The notes beneath the pieces are model-generated. The model ran no database searches. It was not told the DNA's origin and worked only from the letters and a program-made list of their open reading frames with translations. Positions 12,011 through 20,851 of a stretch of DNA of 64,000 bases are shown in pieces. Where the stretch lies: NCBI RefSeq assembly GCF_017583045.1, contig NZ_JAGFBF010000005.1:744001-808000 (forward strand), read 5' to 3'. The DNA is from Leucobacter tardus (GTDB lineage Bacteria > Actinomycetota > Actinomycetes > Actinomycetales > Microbacteriaceae). The number at the start of each line of letters is the position of its first letter. The stretch's first letter is position 1. The translations under genes and the position numbers were made by a program.

Positions 12011-12235
12011 GTGGAGGTACGCATCGGCATCGCACAGTCGCCGCGCGAGCTCAGCTTCGAGACCGATCAGAGCACCGAGAGCGTTCGCGAGCTCTTCGAG
12101 CGCGCCGGAGGCGACGGATCGAAACTCGTCACGCTGAGCGACAGCAAGGGGAAGCAGTTCCTCGTGAACATCGATAGCATCTCCTATGTGGAGTTCGGCG
12201 GCGAGTCCGGTCGCAAGGTCGGGTTCGTCAGCTGA
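12011..12235 (+). CDS. DUF3107 family protein
   Basis: This 74-residue protein starts at a GTG with AGGAGG upstream. It matches the small actinobacterial DUF3107 family: it opens MEVRIGIAQSPRELSFET and ends in a KQFLVNIDSISYVEFG strand pattern. Its molecular role is unknown. It ends 1 bp before the convergent stop of rlmC, so the two genes sit tail to tail. Confidence 0.85.
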   Translation: MEVRIGIAQSPRELSFETDQSTESVRELFERAGGDGSKLVTLSDSKGKQFLVNIDSISYVEFGGESGRKVGFVS

Positions 12236-12236
12236 T

Positions 12237-13469
12237 CTACCGGCCCGCGTCGGTCGCGCTCTCGGGCGCGGCCGACGTCGGATCGTGCGGCGCGGGAGCG
12301 CCGCGTTCGAGCAGCACGGCCACCTCGAGGTGCCCCGTATGCGGGAACATGTCGAAGAGGCGTGCGCTGCGCACTGCGAAGTCCGGCATGCGCTCGAGAT
12401 CTCGCGCCAGTGACTCCGGGTTGCAGCTCGAGTAGACGACGCTGCGCACGCGTCGGTTCCGCTGCAACCAGTCGGCGAGTTCTCCGCCGATGCCCCGTCG
12501 CGGCGGATTGACGATCACGAGCTCCGGCGCCTCGCTCTCGTGATCGTGCGCGTATGCCGTGGCGTCGGAGGCGATGAAGTCGGCATGCAGACCGGCGTCG
12601 GCGGCGCTGCGTTCAGCGGCCTCGATCGCGCTCGTACTCAGCTCCACCCCGGTCACCGCGCGCCCCGGTGCCGCGCAGTGCAGTGCGAAGCCTCCCACGC
12701 CGCAGTACAGATCCCAGAGCGTCTGCGGTCCCATCGCATCCACCCAGTCGGCGACCTGGGCGTAGAGCGCCTGCGCGACGACGGTGTTCGTCTGGAAGAA
12801 GCTGCGCGGCTGCAGGTGCAGCGTCACCGGGCCGAGGGGCATCGGCAACGATGCCCCGTGGAGCACGATCTCCTCATCGCCCTCGAGCACGGCGCGGTGC
12901 TCGGGCAACAGGTTGACCGTGACGACCACGGCCGCCGGGATCGCGGCGCGCACTGCGCCGAGACGCGCCCGGATGCGGCCGAGTCCCTCCTGAGTGCGCA
13001 CCACGAAGCGCAGCATGAGATCGCCGTTCGGCGCCTCGGTCACGTGCACGTACTTGAGCTCGCCCCGGCGAGCCGGCACGTCGTACGGGGCGAGTCCCGT
13101 CGCGTTCAGTACCTCGGCCAGTGCGGGGATCGCCGCGTGGATCGCGCCCCCCTGGATCAGGCACGCCCGGAGATCGACGCCGGTGCCGTCACGAGCGAGA
13201 ATTCCGAGGGTCACCGCTCCCGCGCGCCCGCCGACCGCGAGCTTGGCGCGGTTGCGGAACGCCCGCACCCCGCCGGGCACCGGGGCCACCCACGCCGACT
13301 CGGGGACGGTGGGCAGCAGACTTCTGCAGCGTGCCTGTTTGCCCGCCAACTGATCGGTGATCGGCGTCTCGATGAGCGTGCAGGATCGGCAGGCACCCGA
13401 GACGAAGTACCCGCAGCGCACTGCGGGGTCCCGCGGGGAGGCGCTGCGCCGATCCGCGACGTCCGTCAC
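12237..13469 (-). CDS. rlmC: 23S rRNA (uracil-C5)-methyltransferase, RlmC-like
   Basis: The GTG at 13469 overlaps the last base of the upstream stop (TAGTG) and gives 410 residues. The N-terminus has the iron-sulfur cysteines Cys19, Cys27 and Cys30 (CGYFVSGACRSC), with a fourth in DLRACLIQ. The methyltransferase part shows FFQTN, WDLYCGVGGFALHC, VNPPRRG and the catalytic Cys in VYSSCNPESLA. The line-up with E. coli RlmC (m5U747) is closer than with RlmD. It is translationally coupled to the ferritin-like gene. Confidence 0.9.
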   Translation of the reverse strand: MTDVADRRSASPRDPAVRCGYFVSGACRSCTLIETPITDQLAGKQARCRSLLPTVPESAWVAPVPGGVRAFRNRAKLAVGGRAGAVTLGILARDGTGVDLRACLIQGGAIHAAIPALAEVLNATGLAPYDVPARRGELKYVHVTEAPNGDLMLRFVVRTQEGLGRIRARLGAVRAAIPAAVVVTVNLLPEHRAVLEGDEEIVLHGASLPMPLGPVTLHLQPRSFFQTNTVVAQALYAQVADWVDAMGPQTLWDLYCGVGGFALHCAAPGRAVTGVELSTSAIEAAERSAADAGLHADFIASDATAYAHDHESEAPELVIVNPPRRGIGGELADWLQRNRRVRSVVYSSCNPESLARDLERMPDFAVRSARLFDMFPHTGHLEVAVLLERGAPAPHDPTSAAPESATDAGR

Positions 13470-14188
13470 TACGCCGTCAGCCCCAGACTGTCCATGCGCC
13501 TGATGTGATCGGCGATGAGGTCGGTGAACACCGGCTCGACCTCGCTCTCGACGAACTCGCGACGCTCGCTCAGTGTGAGCACGGCACGCGAGACGAGGAG
13601 CGTGTCGCCGACGAGACGACGACCCCACAGCGCGAGCCAGCTGGCCAGTCCGTCGTCGGCCGCGATCTCGCGCGCGAGCAGATCGTGCAGCTCTTCGCGG
13701 GCGCTGCCGTCGCCGAGGATCTCGATCGCATCCGACCGATACCCGTCCTTGATGCCGCCCGCGAGGCTCGCGAAGAAGTCGTCGAAGAGACCGCCGACGA
13801 GGTACAGCGACAGCACGTGCTGATGCCAGTCGGGCACCTCGATGCGCTCGACGTAGCGGTCGATGATGCCGCCGAACGGAGTCATCACCACGTGCGGCTC
13901 GTGCCCCCGCCGCCGGATCTCCTCCGTGAGGCGCTGGTGCTTCGACAGCGCGAGACCGGCGACCCGGGCGAGCACGTCCTTGCCCTCGAGCGTCGCCGCC
14001 CCGGAGACGGCGCGGGTCGCCGCGGCGTAGAGCTCGAGCTGCAGGTACGCGGTCATGCCGAGGAACGGCAGCATACCCGGTGCGAACTCCGAGACGGCGA
14101 CGCGTTCGGCGCGCTCCGCGTCTCCGCGCGTCCGGAGCTTTCGCGCCGGCGCACTCGACTTGCGCAGTCCTCGGATCCATTCGAACAC
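13469..14188 (-). CDS. Ferritin-like fold protein (MiaE-like)
   Basis: Starting at the GTG at 14188 gives 239 residues beginning VFEWIRGLRKSS. The body is a helical bundle with carboxylate/histidine motifs such as KHQRLTEEIRRRGHEP and WHQHVLSLYLVGGLFDDFF, characteristic of actinobacterial ferritin-like proteins annotated as tRNA hydroxylase MiaE-like. A di-iron role is inferred. A TACAAT hexamer exactly 6 nt before the GTG suggests a leaderless message and supports this start over upstream codons. Confidence 0.78.
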   Translation of the reverse strand: MFEWIRGLRKSSAPARKLRTRGDAERAERVAVSEFAPGMLPFLGMTAYLQLELYAAATRAVSGAATLEGKDVLARVAGLALSKHQRLTEEIRRRGHEPHVVMTPFGGIIDRYVERIEVPDWHQHVLSLYLVGGLFDDFFASLAGGIKDGYRSDAIEILGDGSAREELHDLLAREIAADDGLASWLALWGRRLVGDTLLVSRAVLTLSERREFVESEVEPVFTDLIADHIRRMDSLGLTA

Positions 14189-14194
14189 CCCGTC

Positions 14195-14200
14195 ATTGTA
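14195..14200 (-). promoter_or_regulatory. -10 hexamer TACAAT, leaderless start of the ferritin-like gene
   Basis: TACAAT lies on the minus strand with exactly six bases between it and the GTG at 14188, placing transcription initiation at or next to the start codon. No Shine-Dalgarno is present. Confidence 0.5.
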
Positions 14201-14370
14201 GCGAGGTCGCGTCGGAATCCGGGCATGTTGCAGCCGTCCCCTCCCGGATCGTGGAGCGGACGTGCCATAGACTGTGCGGAGCACGCCCACGTCGGAGGAC
14301 AGGGATCCCCGGCGGCTACGCGGGGTCTGAATCAGCGCGTAGCATCACCACGAACTGCAGAGGACACCAC

Positions 14371-15924
14371 GTGACCACGTTTACCGAGCTCGGCGTCGAC
14401 GCCGATATGGTCGAGGCGCTCGCCTCCCGAGGCATCGTCGATGCCTTCCCCATCCAGGAGCAGACGATCCCCCTGGGGCTCGACGGCCAGGACATCATCG
14501 GCCAGGCGAAGACCGGCACGGGCAAGACCTTCGGCTTCGGCCTCCCGGTGCTGCAGCGCATCGGCGCGAACCCCGAACCCGGAGTGCAGGCCCTCGTGGT
14601 CGTGCCGACGCGCGAACTCGCGCATCAGGTGTACGAGGATCTCGAGCTCGCCGCACAGAACCGCGCCGTCCAGGTCGTGCCGATCTACGGCGGCAAGGCC
14701 TACGAAGGACAGGTGGAGCAGCTGAAAGCCGGCGCCCAGATCGTCGTCGGCACGCCGGGTCGTCTGCTGGACCTCGCCGGTCAGCGCCTGCTCGATCTCG
14801 GCAAGGTGCGCGAGATGGTCCTCGACGAGGCCGACAAGATGCTCGACCTCGGGTTCCTCGGCGACATCGAGAAGCTGTTCTCGCTGACCCCCGAGACCCG
14901 GCACACGATGCTGTTCTCGGCGACGATGCCCGGCACCATCGTGACGTTGGCGCGCCGCTTCATGTCGCGGCCCATCCACATTCGGGCGTCCGACCCCGAC
15001 GAGGGCGTCACTCAGGCCAACATCGAGCACATCATCTACCGCGCCCACTCCCTCGACAAGGACGAGGTGATCGGCCGGATCCTGCAGGCCGAGGGCCGCG
15101 GCAAGACCGTCATCTTCATGCGCACGAAGCGCGCCGCCGCCAAGCTGCAGGAGGAGCTCGTGGACCGCGGCTTCTCCGCCGCGTCGGTGCACGGCGACCT
15201 GAACCAGGATCAGCGCGAGCGGGCGATGGCCGCGTTCAAGTCGGGCAGGAAGGACATCCTCATCGCGACGGACGTCGCGGCGCGCGGCATCGACGTCGAC
15301 GATGTCACGCACGTGATCAACCACACGGTGCCCGACGACGAGAAGTCGTACCTGCACCGCGTCGGCCGCACGGGCCGCGCCGGACGCACCGGCATCGCCG
15401 TGACCTTCGTCGACTGGGACGACCTGCACAAGTGGGCACTCATCGACCGCGCGCTCGAGTTCAACCGTCCCGAGCCGCAGGAGACCTACTCGTCGTCGCC
15501 GCACCTCTTCAACGACCTCAACATCCCCGAGGGGTCGAAGGGTCGTCTGAAGGCCACGCCCATCAAGGAGCGCGCCCCGAAGTCCGGCGGATCACGGTCG
15601 GGCTCCGAGCGCTCAGAGCGCTCGAGCGAGGGCAGCTCCGGCTCCGAACGGAACCGTTCGCGGCGTCGCACGCGCAGCGCCAACCCGCAGGGGCCCGGCC
15701 GGCACGAGTCGCACGCCCCCGCCCGCGGCGAGGCCGAGAGCACCGCACCGGGCGACGATGGCGCGACCGGCTCAGGAGCCCAGGGCGAGCCGGGCACCGC
15801 ACCCCGTCGCCGTCGGCGTCGCCGTCGCGGCGGCTCGGGACAGGGTGGCGAGCAGTCGGCCGCCGCCAACGGCGAGCAGTCCGCCCCCGGCACCGATGGC
15901 GAGTCGGCCTCGACGACGAGCTAG
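14371..15924 (+). CDS. DEAD-box ATP-dependent RNA helicase
   Basis: The GTG at 14371, preceded by AGAGGACA, gives 517 residues. Motifs in order: Q-motif (FPIQEQTIPLGL), Walker A AKTGTGKT at 46-53, PTRELA, DEAD at 152-155, SAT, ARGIDVDDVTHVIN and HRVGRTGRAG. The last ~130 residues are disordered and rich in Ser, Gly and Arg with an Arg run, the RNA-binding tail typical of CsdA/RhlE-like actinobacterial helicases. The likely role is RNA remodelling in ribosome assembly or cold response. The 180-bp upstream region holds a TAGACT hexamer (14268-14273), implying a leader of ~90 nt with a GC-rich hairpin. Confidence 0.92.
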   Translation: MTTFTELGVDADMVEALASRGIVDAFPIQEQTIPLGLDGQDIIGQAKTGTGKTFGFGLPVLQRIGANPEPGVQALVVVPTRELAHQVYEDLELAAQNRAVQVVPIYGGKAYEGQVEQLKAGAQIVVGTPGRLLDLAGQRLLDLGKVREMVLDEADKMLDLGFLGDIEKLFSLTPETRHTMLFSATMPGTIVTLARRFMSRPIHIRASDPDEGVTQANIEHIIYRAHSLDKDEVIGRILQAEGRGKTVIFMRTKRAAAKLQEELVDRGFSAASVHGDLNQDQRERAMAAFKSGRKDILIATDVAARGIDVDDVTHVINHTVPDDEKSYLHRVGRTGRAGRTGIAVTFVDWDDLHKWALIDRALEFNRPEPQETYSSSPHLFNDLNIPEGSKGRLKATPIKERAPKSGGSRSGSERSERSSEGSSGSERNRSRRRTRSANPQGPGRHESHAPARGEAESTAPGDDGATGSGAQGEPGTAPRRRRRRRRGGSGQGGEQSAAANGEQSAPGTDGESASTTS

Positions 15925-15943
15925 CCGCAGTGCGTCGTGATCC

Positions 15944-16789
15944 CTACTCGGGGATCGCGACGCACTCGCGAATCCGTGCCACGGTCGCCGCGTCCGTCGT
16001 GCGCTCGCCGAGACGGTTCGGCTTGCCGGCACCGTGGAAGTCGCTCGCGCCGGTGACCACGAGACCGCGACGACGCACGATGGCGCGCAGTCCGGTCAAC
16101 CAGTCGTCGCGATTCTCCGGGTGCTCCAGCTCGACGCCCCAGAGGCCCGCATCGGCGAGGTCCTCCAACGCCGCGTCGGTGACCGGACCGCTCTGCCGCG
16201 CGGCGGCGGGATGCGCGAGAACGGCGACCCCTCCGGCGTCGCGCACCAGCTCGATCGCCTCGGCGGTGTCGGTCGCGTAGGTGGGCACGTAGTACGGGGA
16301 TCTCGGGTGCAGGATCTCCGCGAAGACAGTGCTCCGATCGGCGTAGTAGCCCGCGGTGACGAGCGCATCCGCGATGTGCGGCCGCCCGACGGTGCGATCG
16401 TCGCCCTCGGCGACCACCGTCTCCCAGGCGATGTCGTAGTCCGCTGCGAGTCGCGCGACCATCTCGCGCGCCCGCGAGTGCCTGGCCTCTCGCACGGCGC
16501 GGAGCTCGTCGGCGAGTCGCCCGCGCGAGACGTCGACTCCGTAGGCGAGCAGGTGGGTCGACCGATGCCCGTAGCGGGTCGTGATCTCGACGCCGGGCAG
16601 AAAGGCGATGCCGGCCTCTGCGGCCGCGGCTCGCGCTTCCGGCCACCCGGTCACCGTGTCGTGGTCCGTGAGCGCGATGCCGGCCAGACCCAGCGCAGCG
16701 GCCTCGCGAACGATCTCACCCGGCGTCGTCGTCCCGTCAGAGTGGATCGAGTGCGTGTGCAGGTCGTACCCGCTCAGCGAAGAGGCCAT
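15944..16789 (-). CDS. PHP-domain phosphoesterase (TrpH/RNase AM-like)
   Basis: The 281 residues open with the PHP metal-binding motif DLHTHSIHSDGTT, followed by ALTDHDTVTG and LPGVEITT. A late ASDFHG motif completes the metal site. The family includes 3',5'-nucleoside bisphosphate phosphatase/5'-3' exonuclease (E. coli RNase AM); that activity is inferred. It is divergent from the aminopeptidase gene. A TAGCAT hexamer lies exactly 6 nt before the ATG, indicating a leaderless message. Confidence 0.88.
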   Translation of the reverse strand: MASSLSGYDLHTHSIHSDGTTTPGEIVREAAALGLAGIALTDHDTVTGWPEARAAAAEAGIAFLPGVEITTRYGHRSTHLLAYGVDVSRGRLADELRAVREARHSRAREMVARLAADYDIAWETVVAEGDDRTVGRPHIADALVTAGYYADRSTVFAEILHPRSPYYVPTYATDTAEAIELVRDAGGVAVLAHPAAARQSGPVTDAALEDLADAGLWGVELEHPENRDDWLTGLRAIVRRRGLVVTGASDFHGAGKPNRLGERTTDAATVARIRECVAIPE

Positions 16790-16795
16790 TCCCCC

Positions 16796-16850
16796 ATGCT
16801 AACCCGCCGGGCGCGGACCGCTCGCGGGCCGGCACCTCCGGTGCCATGAT
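16796..16850. promoter_or_regulatory. Back-to-back leaderless promoters between the PHP and aminopeptidase genes
   Basis: On the minus strand TAGCAT (16801-16796) is followed by 6 nt and the PHP ATG at 16789. On the plus strand CATGAT (16845-16850) is followed by 6 nt, GGAGGG, and the aminopeptidase ATG at 16857. The same geometry on both strands supports the two starts. No clear -35 motifs are seen. Confidence 0.5.
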
Positions 16851-16856
16851 GGAGGG

Positions 16857-18233
16857 ATGACTGAGACGCACGAGGCGAAGATCGATCACAGCAACCGGAG
16901 CTCGACCCCGCGCAGCAACGCGTTCCTCGAGTACATCTCCTCCGGGTGGGCGCCGCAGCGCGCCGACACCCCCGCACCCCTTCCGGCCGCGCGCTTCGCC
17001 GCGGACCGCCGAGCGGCGCTCTCGCGCGAGTTCCCGGGCGAGCGGATCGTCATCGAGGCCGGTCCGATGAAGCAGCGGTCGAACGACACGTTCTACCCCT
17101 ACCGGCCGCACAGCGCGTTCGCCCACCTGACCGGGTGGGGGTCGGACTCCGAGCCGGGCGCCGTGCTGGTGATGGACCCCGTGGAGGGCGGTCACGAAGC
17201 GACCGTCTACTTCCGGGAGCGCGCCGGACGCGACAGCGAAGAGTTCTTCGCGAACCCCGAGATCGGCGAATTCTGGATCGGCCCGCGCCCGTCGCTCGAA
17301 CAGGTCTCCGCGATGCTGCAGCTGCGCACGGCACCCCTGGGCGACTTCGCGAGCGTCGCCGGCGAGCGAACCCTCGAGAACGACGCGGTGGCCCGTGTCG
17401 CCTCCGAACTGCGACTCGTGAAGGACGACTACGAGCTCGCCGAGATGCAGGCGGCCGTCGACGCCACCGCACGCGGGTTCGCCGACGTGCTCGCCGCGCT
17501 GCCGACCGCCTCCTCCGCGCCCCGCGGCGAGCGCGTCGTCGAGGGCGTCTTCAACCAGCGCGCCCGCCTCGACGGCAACAGCGTGGGGTACGAGACCATC
17601 GCCGCGGCCGGCCCGCACGCCTGTACCCTCCACTGGATCCGGAACGACGGCGATGTGCTCGACGGCGACCTGCTGCTCCTCGACGCCGGCGTCGAGCTGG
17701 ACAGCCTGTACACGGCCGACATCACCCGCACCGTGCCCGTCAACGGCCGCTTCACCCCGGTGCAGCGCCGCGTGTACGAGGCGGTGCTCGAGGCGGCCGA
17801 TGCGGCGCGGGCGATCGTGCGGCCCGGCATCAGGTTCGGGGACGTGCACGACGCGGCGATGGAGGTCATCGCGCGCCGGACCCGTGAATGGGGGTTCGTG
17901 CCCGAGGACGCGGAACCCGGCGTCGACTACCACCGGCGCTACATGGTGCACGGGACGAGCCACCACCTCGGCATGGACGTGCACGACTGCGCCCGCGCCC
18001 GGCGCGAGCTCTACCTCGACGGGATCGTCCAGGCCGGCATGGTGTTCACCATCGAGCCGGGTCTCTACTTCCAGCCCGACGACCTGACGGTGCCCGAGGA
18101 GTACCGCGGCATCGGAGTGCGCATCGAGGACGACATCGTCGTCACCGCCGACGGGTCGGAGAATCTGTCGGCGGACATTCCGCGCACCCCGGACGCCGTG
18201 GAGGCGTGGGTGCAGGCGGCAATCGGCCGCTGA
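16857..18233 (+). CDS. pepP: Xaa-Pro aminopeptidase (aminopeptidase P family, M24B)
   Basis: This 458-residue protein has an N-terminal aminopeptidase-P domain (FYPYRPHSAFAHLTGW) and a C-terminal pita-bread peptidase domain. Metal ligands appear in order: DAGVELDSLYTADITR (two Asp), HGTSHHLGMDVHD (His), TIEPGLYF and GVRIEDDIVV (Glu pair). It removes N-terminal residues preceding proline. It converges on the DoxX-like gene with a perfect 12-bp hairpin at the boundary. Confidence 0.93.
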   Translation: MTETHEAKIDHSNRSSTPRSNAFLEYISSGWAPQRADTPAPLPAARFAADRRAALSREFPGERIVIEAGPMKQRSNDTFYPYRPHSAFAHLTGWGSDSEPGAVLVMDPVEGGHEATVYFRERAGRDSEEFFANPEIGEFWIGPRPSLEQVSAMLQLRTAPLGDFASVAGERTLENDAVARVASELRLVKDDYELAEMQAAVDATARGFADVLAALPTASSAPRGERVVEGVFNQRARLDGNSVGYETIAAAGPHACTLHWIRNDGDVLDGDLLLLDAGVELDSLYTADITRTVPVNGRFTPVQRRVYEAVLEAADAARAIVRPGIRFGDVHDAAMEVIARRTREWGFVPEDAEPGVDYHRRYMVHGTSHHLGMDVHDCARARRELYLDGIVQAGMVFTIEPGLYFQPDDLTVPEEYRGIGVRIEDDIVVTADGSENLSADIPRTPDAVEAWVQAAIGR

Positions 18234-18239
18234 ACGGCT

Positions 18240-18270
18240 GACGGGTCCGCGTCAGCGGCGCGGACCCGTC
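18240..18270. terminator. Bidirectional hairpin terminator
   Basis: Perfect 12-bp arms GACGGGTCCGCG (18240-18251) and CGCGGACCCGTC (18259-18270) enclose a 7-nt loop. The stem overlaps the 3' end of the DoxX-like gene, so it serves both convergent units. Confidence 0.75.
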
Positions 18271-18629
18271 GACCACAGCGCCCATGCGACCAGCGCCGGC
18301 TGGAAGAACAGCCGCACGAATCGCTTGCCGTCGCTGTCGAGACCGAAGCCGTCGCGACCGTGCACGAACTGCGACAGGTTGCCCGGGAAGATCGCGACGA
18401 AGAACGCCGCGGCGAGCGTCCCGATCCGCCGCGCCCTGCGGCCCTGCGACACCGCGATCGCGGTCCCGAGGGTGATCTCGACGACACCCGATCCGACCAC
18501 CGTGGTGTCGGGGTCGACCGGGACGAACTCGGGCACCTGAGCGCGGAACGCGCGTCGGGCGAACGTGAGATGGGCGATGCCGGCGAAGACGAGGATCGCG
18601 CCGAGCGCGACGCGTGCGATGCTTCTCAC
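18252..18629 (-). CDS. DoxX-like small membrane protein
   Basis: The 125 residues contain about four hydrophobic segments, including ARVALGAILVFAGIAHLTF at the N-terminus and IGTLAAAFFVAIFPGNL. This pattern and the G-x-x-H-L motif resemble DoxX/DUF-type membrane proteins found widely in Actinobacteria. Function is unknown. It lies 2 bp downstream of the small acidic protein gene and is probably co-transcribed with it. Confidence 0.75.
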   Translation of the reverse strand: MRSIARVALGAILVFAGIAHLTFARRAFRAQVPEFVPVDPDTTVVGSGVVEITLGTAIAVSQGRRARRIGTLAAAFFVAIFPGNLSQFVHGRDGFGLDSDGKRFVRLFFQPALVAWALWSTGPRR

Positions 18630-18631
18630 GA

Positions 18632-18889
18632 TCAGTCCGGTGCGTCGAGGGCTGTCGGATCCTCGTCCTGCGTGCGGTCGTCTCGCTCCTGCGCGGAGCC
18701 GCTGTCCGGCTCCTCGGCGTCGAGCGCGTCCGCGCGCTCCTCCGGTTCCATGTCGGCCTGCGGCTGCGCCTCCGGCGCCGCCTCCGCCGCTTCGGCCTCC
18801 GTCTCCTCACGTGCCGAGATCACCGTGCGACCGGTCACGTTCGCCGGGGTGCCGTCGGGTTCTGGCTGGGTGTCATCGGTATCGGTCAC
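18632..18889 (-). CDS. Small highly acidic protein, hypothetical
   Basis: The 85 residues are dominated by Asp, Glu, Ala and Pro, with no hydrophobic segment and no known domain. It is predicted to be disordered. The GTG start at 18889 has GGGAGG at good spacing, and the stop lies 2 bp before the DoxX-like start, which supports it as a real gene despite low complexity. I cannot assign a function. Confidence 0.55.
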   Translation of the reverse strand: MTDTDDTQPEPDGTPANVTGRTVISAREETEAEAAEAAPEAQPQADMEPEERADALDAEEPDSGSAQERDDRTQDEDPTALDAPD

Positions 18890-18986
18890 GAGGTGCCTCC
18901 CTGTGCGCGTCGGGTCTGCGGTCCCTCCCTATGCTCGCACGGCGGAGCCGTGCGCGCAGGGGCTTGCGCCCGCTCCGACGATTCGC

Positions 18987-19484
18987 CTACTGCGCCGCTT
19001 CGGTGAGGATGCGACGCGCATCGAAGAGGAGATCGCCGTTCGTGATGAGGTCGTAGCGCGACGCCACCATCTGCATCACGGAAGAGAAGTCGCGCCTGTT
19101 CCGGTTCATCGCGTAGGAGAGCACGCCGAAGAGCATGCCGAAGCCGGCGCCGATCGCGATGGCCGCGAGGAAGACGCCCGCGATCCCGGCATTGTCGGGC
19201 TGGAAGATGAAGAGCAGCAAGCCGAGGAACAGACCGAGATAGGCACCGGACATCGCTCCCATCAGCGCGACGCGGGCGTAGGTGAGTCGGCCCGTCACGC
19301 GCTCGACGCTGCGCACATCGTTGCCGAGGATCGACACCTCGCGCACCGGGAACCCCGCGCGCGCGAGCACGTCCACGGCGTGCTTCGCATCCTCGTACCG
19401 ATCGTAGGTCGAGATGATCTCGCCCTCCGGAATCTCGGGAATCGCGAGTCGTCGTGACGATGCGGCGGGACCTGGCATGCTCAT
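18987..19484 (-). CDS. General stress protein 17M-like membrane protein
   Basis: This 165-residue protein begins with a soluble GSP17M-like domain (ISTYDRYEDAKHAVDVLARAGFPVREVSILGNDV). Two glycine-rich transmembrane hairpins follow (ALMGAMSGAYLGLFLGLLLF and IAGVFLAAIAIGAGFGMLFG). A short basic C-terminal tail follows. Family members are common in Actinobacteria and are linked to stress by homology only. It is divergent from the MgtE_N/CBS gene. Confidence 0.82.
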   Translation of the reverse strand: MSMPGPAASSRRLAIPEIPEGEIISTYDRYEDAKHAVDVLARAGFPVREVSILGNDVRSVERVTGRLTYARVALMGAMSGAYLGLFLGLLLFIFQPDNAGIAGVFLAAIAIGAGFGMLFGVLSYAMNRNRRDFSSVMQMVASRYDLITNGDLLFDARRILTEAAQ

Positions 19485-19564
19485 GCACTCATTCTCCCAC
19501 TCCCCGGCCGGTGAATCATCGGAGAATACGCAACATTCAGCGCCGTGCCAGTACCGTAGGAGGG

Positions 19565-20851
19565 GTGAGCAGCTCGAGAGTCTTCGTCGGTCGTCTCGCC
19601 GGTCGCGGCGTCTTCGATCCCGTCGGCGACCGCATCGGCAAGATTCGCGACGTGCTGGTGGTGTTCCGCACCGCGGAAGCGCCGCGAGTCGTCGGGCTGA
19701 TCGTCGAGATCCCGGGGAAACGGCGAGTGTTCACGCCCATCGGGCGCATCACCTCGATCCGCTCGGGGCAGGTGATCAGCACCGGTCTCATCAATGTGCG
19801 CCGCTTCGAGCAGCGCGGCGGCGAGACGCGGATGATCGCCGAACTCATCGGACGCGAAGTCAGCGTGCTCCTCCCCGATGCGCCGGGGCCCACCGCGACC
19901 ATCGAAGACGCCTCCATCGAGCGCACACGGTCGGGCGAGTGGGTCATCTCCGAGCTCTCGGTGCGGTTCCCGAAGCCGGGCGGTGCGTTCGCCCGCGGCG
20001 AGTCCCGCATCGTGCGCTGGAGCGACGTGCGCATGCCCCACGCCGGATCGGGTGCGCAGTCCGTCGAGCTGTTCCTCAGCACACTGGTCGACCTGAAGCC
20101 CGCCGACCTCGCCGAGACACTGCTGGAGCTTCCCGAGCCGCGCATGCTCGAGGTCATGGCCGCACTGCCGGACGAGCGACTCGCTGATGCGCTCGAGGAG
20201 ATGGCCGAAGCCGACCAGCTGTCCATCCTCGCCCAGCTCCCCTCGGATCGCACGGCCGAGGTCCTCGATCGGATGGACGCCGACGACGCCGCCGACCTCA
20301 TCTCGGCATTGCCGCAGGCGCGCGGTGAAGAACTGCTCGGCCTCATGGAGCCCGAAGAAGCGGAGGACGTCAGGCGCCTGCTCGAGTACGACCGGGACAC
20401 CGCGGGCGGACTCATGAACCCGGCGCCGGTCGTGCTGCCGGCCGAAGCGAGCATCGCCGAGGCACTCGCGATGATCCGACGCTCCGAGATCACGCCGGCG
20501 ATGGCCTCGGCCGTCTACGTCACGCACCCGCCGTACGAAACGCCCACGGGCGAGTACCTGGGCGTGGCGCACTTCCAACGGCTGCTGCGGTTCCCCCCGC
20601 ACGAGCGCCTGAGCGCACTGCTCGACACCGAGATCGAACCCATCCCGGCCGTGGCGAGCGCCGCCGAAGTCTCACGACGGCTGGCGAGCTACGATCTCGT
20701 GGCCTTGCCGGTCGTGGACGAGGCCGACCGCCTCGTCGGAGTCGTCACGGTGGACGACGTGCTCGATCATCTACTGCCCGACGACTGGCGGCACGCCGAC
20801 GACGACGATGACAGCGGCACGACCGCGCCCACCCGAGGAGGTCGAGGATGA
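19565..20851 (+). CDS. MgtE N-terminal/CBS domain protein with PRC-barrel-like N-terminus (no transport domain)
   Basis: From the GTG at 19565 the product has 428 residues. The first ~170 resemble tandem PRC-barrel modules (DPVGDRIGKIRDVLVVF). The middle is an MgtE_N helical superhelix (LLELPEPRMLEVMAALPDER), then a CBS pair (TPAMASAVYVTH, and LVALPVVDEADRLVGVVTVDDVLDHL). The membrane channel of MgtE is absent, so this is probably a soluble Mg2+- or nucleotide-sensing partner. The start is supported by a TACCGT hexamer 7 nt upstream. It overlaps the DUF1003 gene by ATGA, a conserved actinobacterial arrangement. Confidence 0.87.
   Translation: MSSSRVFVGRLAGRGVFDPVGDRIGKIRDVLVVFRTAEAPRVVGLIVEIPGKRRVFTPIGRITSIRSGQVISTGLINVRRFEQRGGETRMIAELIGREVSVLLPDAPGPTATIEDASIERTRSGEWVISELSVRFPKPGGAFARGESRIVRWSDVRMPHAGSGAQSVELFLSTLVDLKPADLAETLLELPEPRMLEVMAALPDERLADALEEMAEADQLSILAQLPSDRTAEVLDRMDADDAADLISALPQARGEELLGLMEPEEAEDVRRLLEYDRDTAGGLMNPAPVVLPAEASIAEALAMIRRSEITPAMASAVYVTHPPYETPTGEYLGVAHFQRLLRFPPHERLSALLDTEIEPIPAVASAAEVSRRLASYDLVALPVVDEADRLVGVVTVDDVLDHLLPDDWRHADDDDDSGTTAPTRGGRG

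Noticed and set aside
12237-14180. Single long minus-strand frame joining rlmC with an upstream segment
   Set aside because: The 5' part is out of frame with the ferritin-like gene, which has clear homology. RlmC starts at the GTG at 13469.
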